From: CALCMJ01 sp964475415
Lineage (GTDB): Bacteria > Bacteroidota > Bacteroidia > Chitinophagales > Saprospiraceae
DNA: 19,174 nucleotides
Direction: 5' to 3'
NCBI GenBank assembly: GCA_964475415.1
Contig: CAYYWZ010000075.1
Location: 1 to 19,174, forward strand
The position numbers were made by a program, and so were the translations under genes. Each line of letters begins with the position of its first letter. Within the stretch, counting starts at the first letter, position 1. A model generated the notes under the pieces. The model was not told the origin of the DNA, did not search any database, and saw only the letters and a list, made by a program, of their open reading frames with translations. Of this stretch, positions 15,878 through 19,174 are shown in pieces.

Positions 15878-16066
15878 TTAATTCTGCTGAATGCTTAACT
15901 GGATCAAAGTTTTTTTTACATAACCACTTTTTTCGCCAGCTTCGATAGCCTCTCTTAACAGTTGTATTTTTTGTTCACGTTCATCTATTAATCTAAGTCC
16001 TGCCCTAATTACTTCGCTAGCATTTGCCAAATATTGGTATAAATGTCAAATTTCAATTTTTTTCAT
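15858..16066 (-). pseudogene. parD: ParD-type antitoxin, degraded
   Basis: The core NASEVIRAGLRLIDEREQKI, then LLREAIEAGEKSGYV, is the ParD signature (ribbon-helix-helix antitoxin, C-terminal half). The N terminus is damaged: ATG AAA AAA ATT GAA ATT is followed by an in-frame TGA, and most of the usual DNA-binding N-terminal region is missing, as after an internal deletion. A run of eight A (about 15911-15918) shifts the frame, since the expected ending FDPVKHSAELNAKHAR lies in another frame and ends at 15858. With both partners broken, the cassette is probably no longer an active addiction module. Confidence 0.7.
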
Positions 16067-16094
16067 TCTACTTAACGTTTCGATAATAACAATG

Positions 16095-16147
16095 GGTCGT
16101 GTCCCAATGGAACAAGCTTACTTTTCTTTCTCCAATGGGGCACGACC
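16095..16147. repeat. Large imperfect inverted repeat next to cassette 2
   Basis: GGTCGTGTCCCAATGG (16095-16110) and CCAATGGGGCACGACC (16132-16147) pair at 14 of 16 positions around a 21-base loop. A T run follows on the plus strand (TATTACTTTTTTTT), so it could act as a plus-strand terminator, but no plus-strand gene precedes it. It lies 19 bases from the start of cassette 2. It lacks the AAC/GTT core expected of an attC partner, so I do not call it one. Confidence 0.6.
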
Positions 16148-16205
16148 TATTACTTTTTTTTATATCCACCTTTGCTCCTCGAGCACTTTTGTCAGAACAC
16201 ATTTT

Positions 16206-16335
16206 CGCGTAAGGAACATGTAAGGTAGGAACGTAGTGACTAGTCCCTTAGGACCGAGCAGACTTGCGAGCCTGAAATAATCCGACCCTGAGTGTGAAGC
16301 TTTGTGCAACTGCTTGAGAAGGGTTACGCCCAAAT
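16206..16335 (-). repeat. Interspersed Bacteroidota GGGCGT...ACGC repeat, copy A
   Basis: Read on the minus strand it starts ATTTGGGCGTAACCCTTC, contains AGGGTCGGATTATTTCAG, and ends TTCCTTACGCG. The order GGGCGT-nn-CC, GGGTCGG, CCTnACGCG is that of a widespread GC-richer intergenic repeat in Bacteroidota that I know from memory and whose function is unknown to me. The GC content is visibly above the neighbourhood. An open frame at 16160-16363 runs through the repeat and is probably not a gene. Confidence 0.5.
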
Positions 16336-16375
16336 CATTTTCCCTTTTATAATCCCGCAACACACAACAAAAAAA

Positions 16376-16401
16376 TAGCCCTTGCTGGGAGGCAAAGGCT
16401 A
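16376..16401 (-). terminator. Intrinsic terminator of hppA
   Basis: TAGCCCTTGC and GCAAAGGCTA pair with one mismatch around a 6-base loop. The run of A on its left gives a minus-strand U tract. It lies 31 bases after the hppA stop. Confidence 0.75.
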
Positions 16402-16432
16402 AAAAATAATTACTGTTTTTAGAATTCTTTAT

Positions 16433-18616
16433 CTAGATAAATGGAGCAATTACTAGCGCTACCACTGACATTAATTTCAATAAGATGTTTAGAGATGGTC
16501 CTGAAGTATCCTTGAACGGATCTCCTACAGTATCTCCTACAACCGTTGCTTTGTGTGCTTCTGATCCTTTGTAATGCATCTTACCATCGATCTCCACGCC
16601 TTCCTCGAACATCTTCTTAGCATTATCCCATGCTCCTCCAGCGTTAGACTGAAAGATCGCCATCAATACACCACATACCGTAACACCTGCAAGCAATCCA
16701 CCTAGCATCTCAGCTCCTCCACCGAAGCCAATGATTACTGGAGAAACAACTGCTATCAATCCTGGAATTACCATCTCTCTGATAGAAGCCGCTGTAGATA
16801 TAGCTACACACTTATCATATTCTGCTTTTCCATCTGCTGCATCGAATACTGCTCTATCCGCCTTACTCCACTCTGACATATCTTTCCCATCATTCTTTTT
16901 CATAAGAGCTAAAGCCGCTTTCAATTCAGGAATATCCTTAAACTGTCTTCTTACCTCGTTGATCATATCCATCGCTGCTCTACCTACTGCATTCATAGAC
17001 AATGCAGAGAATAAGAAAGGTAACATACCTCCTAATAATAGACCCGCCATAACCTTAGGTTGAGCAATATCTATGGAAGTAATCCCTGCTGTTGCCATAA
17101 AGGCTGCAAATAAAGCTAAGGCAGTCAATGCTGCAGAACCTATTGCAAAACCTTTACCGATCGCTGCCGTTGTGTTTCCTACTGCATCTAGTTTATCTGT
17201 CTTCTGTCTAACTTCTTTTTCTAGTTCTGCCATCTCAGCAATTCCTCCTGCGTTATCCGCAATCGGTCCATAAGCATCTACTGCTAACTGGATTCCTGTA
17301 TTAGATAACATACCTACTGCTGCAATCGCAATACCGTAAAGTCCACCAAAATAATGAGCCCCGATTATCGCAGATGCTAAGATCAAAATCGGAATAGCTG
17401 TAGAAATCATTCCCACACCTAGACCAGCGATAATATTAGTCGCCGATCCTGTCAATGATTGCTTAACGATAGACATAACTGGCTTTGTACCTGTACCTGT
17501 ATAATGCTCTGTCACCATTCCTATCAATACACCAGAAACAAGACCTATAATCACCGCTCCGAAAATTCCAAGTGGTGTGTATGTCTCACCGTTGAAAGTC
17601 CAAGAAGCAGGCAACATCCAAGTCGCTATAAGATAAGTCAACGCGATCATGATTCCTCCTGCGATAAACTCACCTCTGTTTAGTGCTTTTTGTGGATCTC
17701 CTCCTTCACCTACCTTCACAAAGAAAGTACCGATGATAGATGTTATGATACCCACAGCTGCAAGAACTAATGGTAATAACACAGCAGATAATCCACCGAA
17801 GTCATCAGCCCAGGTTCCACCACCTACTGTAGCACTTCCTATGAATACTGCACCCAGTACCATCGTACCTATTATAGATCCTACATATGATTCAAATAAA
17901 TCTGCACCCATTCCCGCAACATCTCCTACGTTGTCACCAACGTTATCTGCAATTGTTGCTGGATTCAGAGGATGATCTTCAGGTATACCTGCTTCTACTT
18001 TTCCTACTAGGTCAGCTCCCACATCGGCAGCCTTAGTATATATACCACCACCTACTCTAGCAAATAAGGCTATAGAAGATGCTCCAAAAGAAAATCCAGT
18101 CAATACCGTGATGACCTTAGTAACATCAGCCTGTGATTCTATACCGAACATTCCTGAATAGACTAGGAATAAAGTACCCAATCCAAGTACTCCTAATCCT
18201 ACAACACCCATTCCCATTACAGCTCCACCACCGAAGGCAACCTCTAAGGCTTTTCCTAATCCTGTTCTAGCTGCATTGGTTGTTCTTACGTTCGCTTTAG
18301 TAGCGACTTTCATACCTATAAATCCTGCTAATGCTGAACAGATAGCACCTAAGATAAATGATAATGCTACAAGCGGGGAAGATCCCTCATTCATACCACT
18401 CCATGCCATTAAACAAGCTACAACAGCTACAAATATCGCTAAGACTTTATACTCAGCTTTTAGAAATGCCATTGCTCCGTCAGAAATATTTTTTGCAATT
18501 CGAGCCATTTTTTCTGTTCCTACCTCTTGCTTAGTAACCCAAGCAGATTTCCAGAATGTAAATAGCAATGCCACTACTCCAAATACAGGTATGGCATAAA
18601 TCAAATTTTGTCCCAT
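16433..18616 (-). CDS. hppA: K+-dependent membrane-bound pyrophosphatase (H+ or Na+ pumping)
   Basis: Integral membrane pyrophosphatase of 727 residues with about 16 hydrophobic segments, coupling pyrophosphate hydrolysis to cation export. The pyrophosphate site is visible as DVGADLVGKVE (198-208) and DNVGDNVGDVAGMGADLFESY (from 224). GNTTAAIGKG (480-489) has Ala484 and Gly487 where K+-independent enzymes have Lys and Thr, so this is the K+-dependent class. Glu242 in DLFESY is the position linked in this family to Na+ transport, so a Na+ or Na+/H+ pump is possible; the ion cannot be settled from sequence. The C-terminal block GDTVGDPFKDTSGPSLN is intact. The gene is monocistronic with its own terminator and a candidate promoter 130 bases upstream. 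Confidence 0.95.
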   Translation of the reverse strand: MGQNLIYAIPVFGVVALLFTFWKSAWVTKQEVGTEKMARIAKNISDGAMAFLKAEYKVLAIFVAVVACLMAWSGMNEGSSPLVALSFILGAICSALAGFIGMKVATKANVRTTNAARTGLGKALEVAFGGGAVMGMGVVGLGVLGLGTLFLVYSGMFGIESQADVTKVITVLTGFSFGASSIALFARVGGGIYTKAADVGADLVGKVEAGIPEDHPLNPATIADNVGDNVGDVAGMGADLFESYVGSIIGTMVLGAVFIGSATVGGGTWADDFGGLSAVLLPLVLAAVGIITSIIGTFFVKVGEGGDPQKALNRGEFIAGGIMIALTYLIATWMLPASWTFNGETYTPLGIFGAVIIGLVSGVLIGMVTEHYTGTGTKPVMSIVKQSLTGSATNIIAGLGVGMISTAIPILILASAIIGAHYFGGLYGIAIAAVGMLSNTGIQLAVDAYGPIADNAGGIAEMAELEKEVRQKTDKLDAVGNTTAAIGKGFAIGSAALTALALFAAFMATAGITSIDIAQPKVMAGLLLGGMLPFLFSALSMNAVGRAAMDMINEVRRQFKDIPELKAALALMKKNDGKDMSEWSKADRAVFDAADGKAEYDKCVAISTAASIREMVIPGLIAVVSPVIIGFGGGAEMLGGLLAGVTVCGVLMAIFQSNAGGAWDNAKKMFEEGVEIDGKMHYKGSEAHKATVVGDTVGDPFKDTSGPSLNILLKLMSVVALVIAPFI

Positions 18617-18747
18617 GTTTTATTAACTTTTGTTGATTATTATATAAGTTTTGAGTAAGTTATAAGTCTCTAGAAATCAAATTCTTACAAAAAGAAAACT
18701 AGAGTTTCTTACGCAGTACTTCTTTTATTGATTACTGTAAAACGGCG

Positions 18748-18779
18748 CGAAAATACAGCAATTTCTGCTTTTTCCCAAT
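18748..18779 (-). promoter_or_regulatory. Candidate hppA promoter (Bacteroidota -33/-7 type)
   Basis: On the minus strand ATTGGG (-33-like TTG at 18776-18778) is followed after 20 bases by TATTTTCG (18748-18755), one base from the TAnnTTTG -7 consensus, then CGCC as is common at Bacteroidota starts. This would give a leader of about 130 bases before the hppA ATG. Confidence 0.45.
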
Positions 18780-18875
18780 AATCTATCGCCCCTAATTAAT
18801 ATAAACAACGGAATATGAGAGGTATAAAGCAGAAAACCACATAAAAATGTCCTAAAATATAGATGATTATAAGGA

Positions 18876-18991
18876 TTTGGGCGTTTCACCTCATCCTTCG
18901 GTTTCAGGCTCTGCGGTACTCCGCGTTCGCTGCGGTGCTGCGCACATCGCTTCCGTTACACTACATCGATTACCTACGATCCTTAACGCGG
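18876..18991 (+). repeat. Interspersed Bacteroidota GGGCGT...AACGCG repeat, copy B
   Basis: Starts TTTGGGCGTTTCACC, continues with a GC-rich core (TCTGCGGTACTCCGCGTTCG) and ends CCTACGATCCTTAACGCGG. It shares the terminal words TTTGGGCGT and CCTnACGCG with copy A, which lies in the opposite orientation beyond the other end of hppA. GC content is far above the flanks. Open frames through it (18863-19069) are not credible genes. The rest of 18617-19174 holds the hppA promoter candidate, one palindromic pair and no gene. Confidence 0.5.
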
Positions 18992-19058
18992 GGCAGGAAG
19001 AGATTGGAGAGATTGACAATTAATAATTTTTTTGAGTCTATATCTTATACATCGTTTG

Positions 19059-19136
19059 TAGTAGGCTGAGCCTACGATTCATATCTCATAAAAGTCTATT
19101 CCATATAGATTTACATACCGTAGGCCCAGCCTACTA
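19059..19136. repeat. Paired palindromes in inverted orientation (REP/BIME-like or mini-element)
   Basis: TAGTAGGCTGAGCCTACG (19059-19076) and CGTAGGCCCAGCCTACTA (19119-19136) are inverted copies matching at 17 of 18 positions, 42 bases apart. Each arm is itself palindromic (GTAGGCT-G-AGCCTAC in the left one). Two inverted small palindromes with a GTAG word resemble REP pairs mobilised by TnpA-like RAYT enzymes, or the ends of a very small non-autonomous element. No coding capacity is present. Confidence 0.6.
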
Positions 19137-19174
19137 TGAGCTCTTTTATTGTAGAGCATATTGGAAAGATTAAA

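Larger units (their letters stand above)
15481..16075 (-). mobile_element. Integron-type gene cassette 2 with a decayed toxin-antitoxin pair
   Basis: On the minus strand the element starts with the core site CG|TTAAGTAG (16076-16068), carries parD and parE remnants, and ends with an attC-like segment whose R'' box is CTACATAAC (plus-strand 15543-15551), complementary to the start at 8 of 9 positions. By analogy with cassette 1 the far end is at about 15481 (ATCGG followed by ATAAATTC); this edge is accurate to a base or two. Toxin-antitoxin pairs are frequent cassette cargo in large integrons. No integrase is visible. Confidence 0.62.

Noticed and set aside
16081..16160. The 16095-16147 hairpin as a third attC
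   Set aside because: No R'' box ending in AAC lies upstream to pair with GTTAAGTAG, and the arms do not follow the R/L box spacing seen in the two cassette sites.
16160..16363. 67-codon minus-strand open frame
   Set aside because: It runs through interspersed repeat copy A, has no recognisable domain, and its open state follows from the GC-richer repeat.
17073..18599. Several plus-strand open frames opposite hppA
   Set aside because: They are antisense shadows of a long, clearly conserved membrane protein gene.
18876..18991. GGGCGTT...TTAACGC repeat as an attC
   Set aside because: The end boxes have the wrong polarity on both strands (GTT first, AAC last), the reverse of attC.
18863..19069. 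68-codon plus-strand open frame
   Set aside because: It runs through repeat copy B and into the palindrome arm, with no protein character.

Overview
The window is a low-GC bacterial chromosome segment, most likely from the phylum Bacteroidota. The evidence is a DUF6089-type outer-membrane barrel, the Bacteroidota form of KDG kinase (GGGD active site), a short RsmI-like methylase, lipoproteins, a Bacteroidota-style TAnnTTTG -7 promoter element, and copies of interspersed repeats I associate with this phylum. No rRNA, tRNA, CRISPR array or recognisable transposase is visible, and the family cannot be fixed from this sequence.

Layout. 1-1016 is gene-less and holds degenerate interspersed repeats and one hairpin. 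1017-2426 (+) is a PLP-dependent group II decarboxylase. It meets a minus-strand operon tail to tail: a conserved protein of unknown function (3808-5241), a VanY-type lipoprotein (3003-3920, start uncertain) and a thioredoxin-like protein (2428-2991). On the plus strand follow an RsmI-like methylase, quinolinate synthase nadA, a DUF6089 barrel, and a YjbQ/LysE pair sharing one base. 9495-11330 is an AT-rich acquired and decaying region. KDG kinase (11468-12505, -), the Prc/CtpA-like protease (12924-15089, -) and the membrane pyrophosphatase hppA (16433-18616, -) are intact housekeeping genes with their own terminators. The right end (18617-19174) carries a promoter candidate and two repeat types.

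The main discovery is a pair of integron-type gene cassettes lying alone in the chromosome, with no integrase in the window. Cassette 1 (9737-10635, minus orientation) carries a signal-peptide barrel-like protein and is inserted inside a PD40 beta-propeller gene. Removing it restores the PD40 reading frame exactly (TT|C GAT). Its ends carry 9-bp complementary core sites (GTTATGGAC and GTCCATAAC), and the segment downstream of its gene folds as an attC site with R and L boxes and one extrahelical base. Cassette 2 (15481-16075, minus orientation) carries a decayed ParD/ParE toxin-antitoxin pair. Its attC-like site is clearly related to that of cassette 1, and its core sites match at 8 of 9 positions. 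The two sites therefore look like one attC family used by one integrase, which should be sought elsewhere in the genome or among relatives.

The window also shows gene decay: the PD40 gene has a nonsense codon and frameshifts besides the cassette, parD and parE are both broken, and the last 16 codons of a dehydrogenase-like gene remain at 12784-12858. Several palindromic or interspersed repeats (16095-16147, 16206-16335, 18876-18991, 19059-19136) cluster around hppA. All family assignments come from reading motifs by eye; no database search was run.
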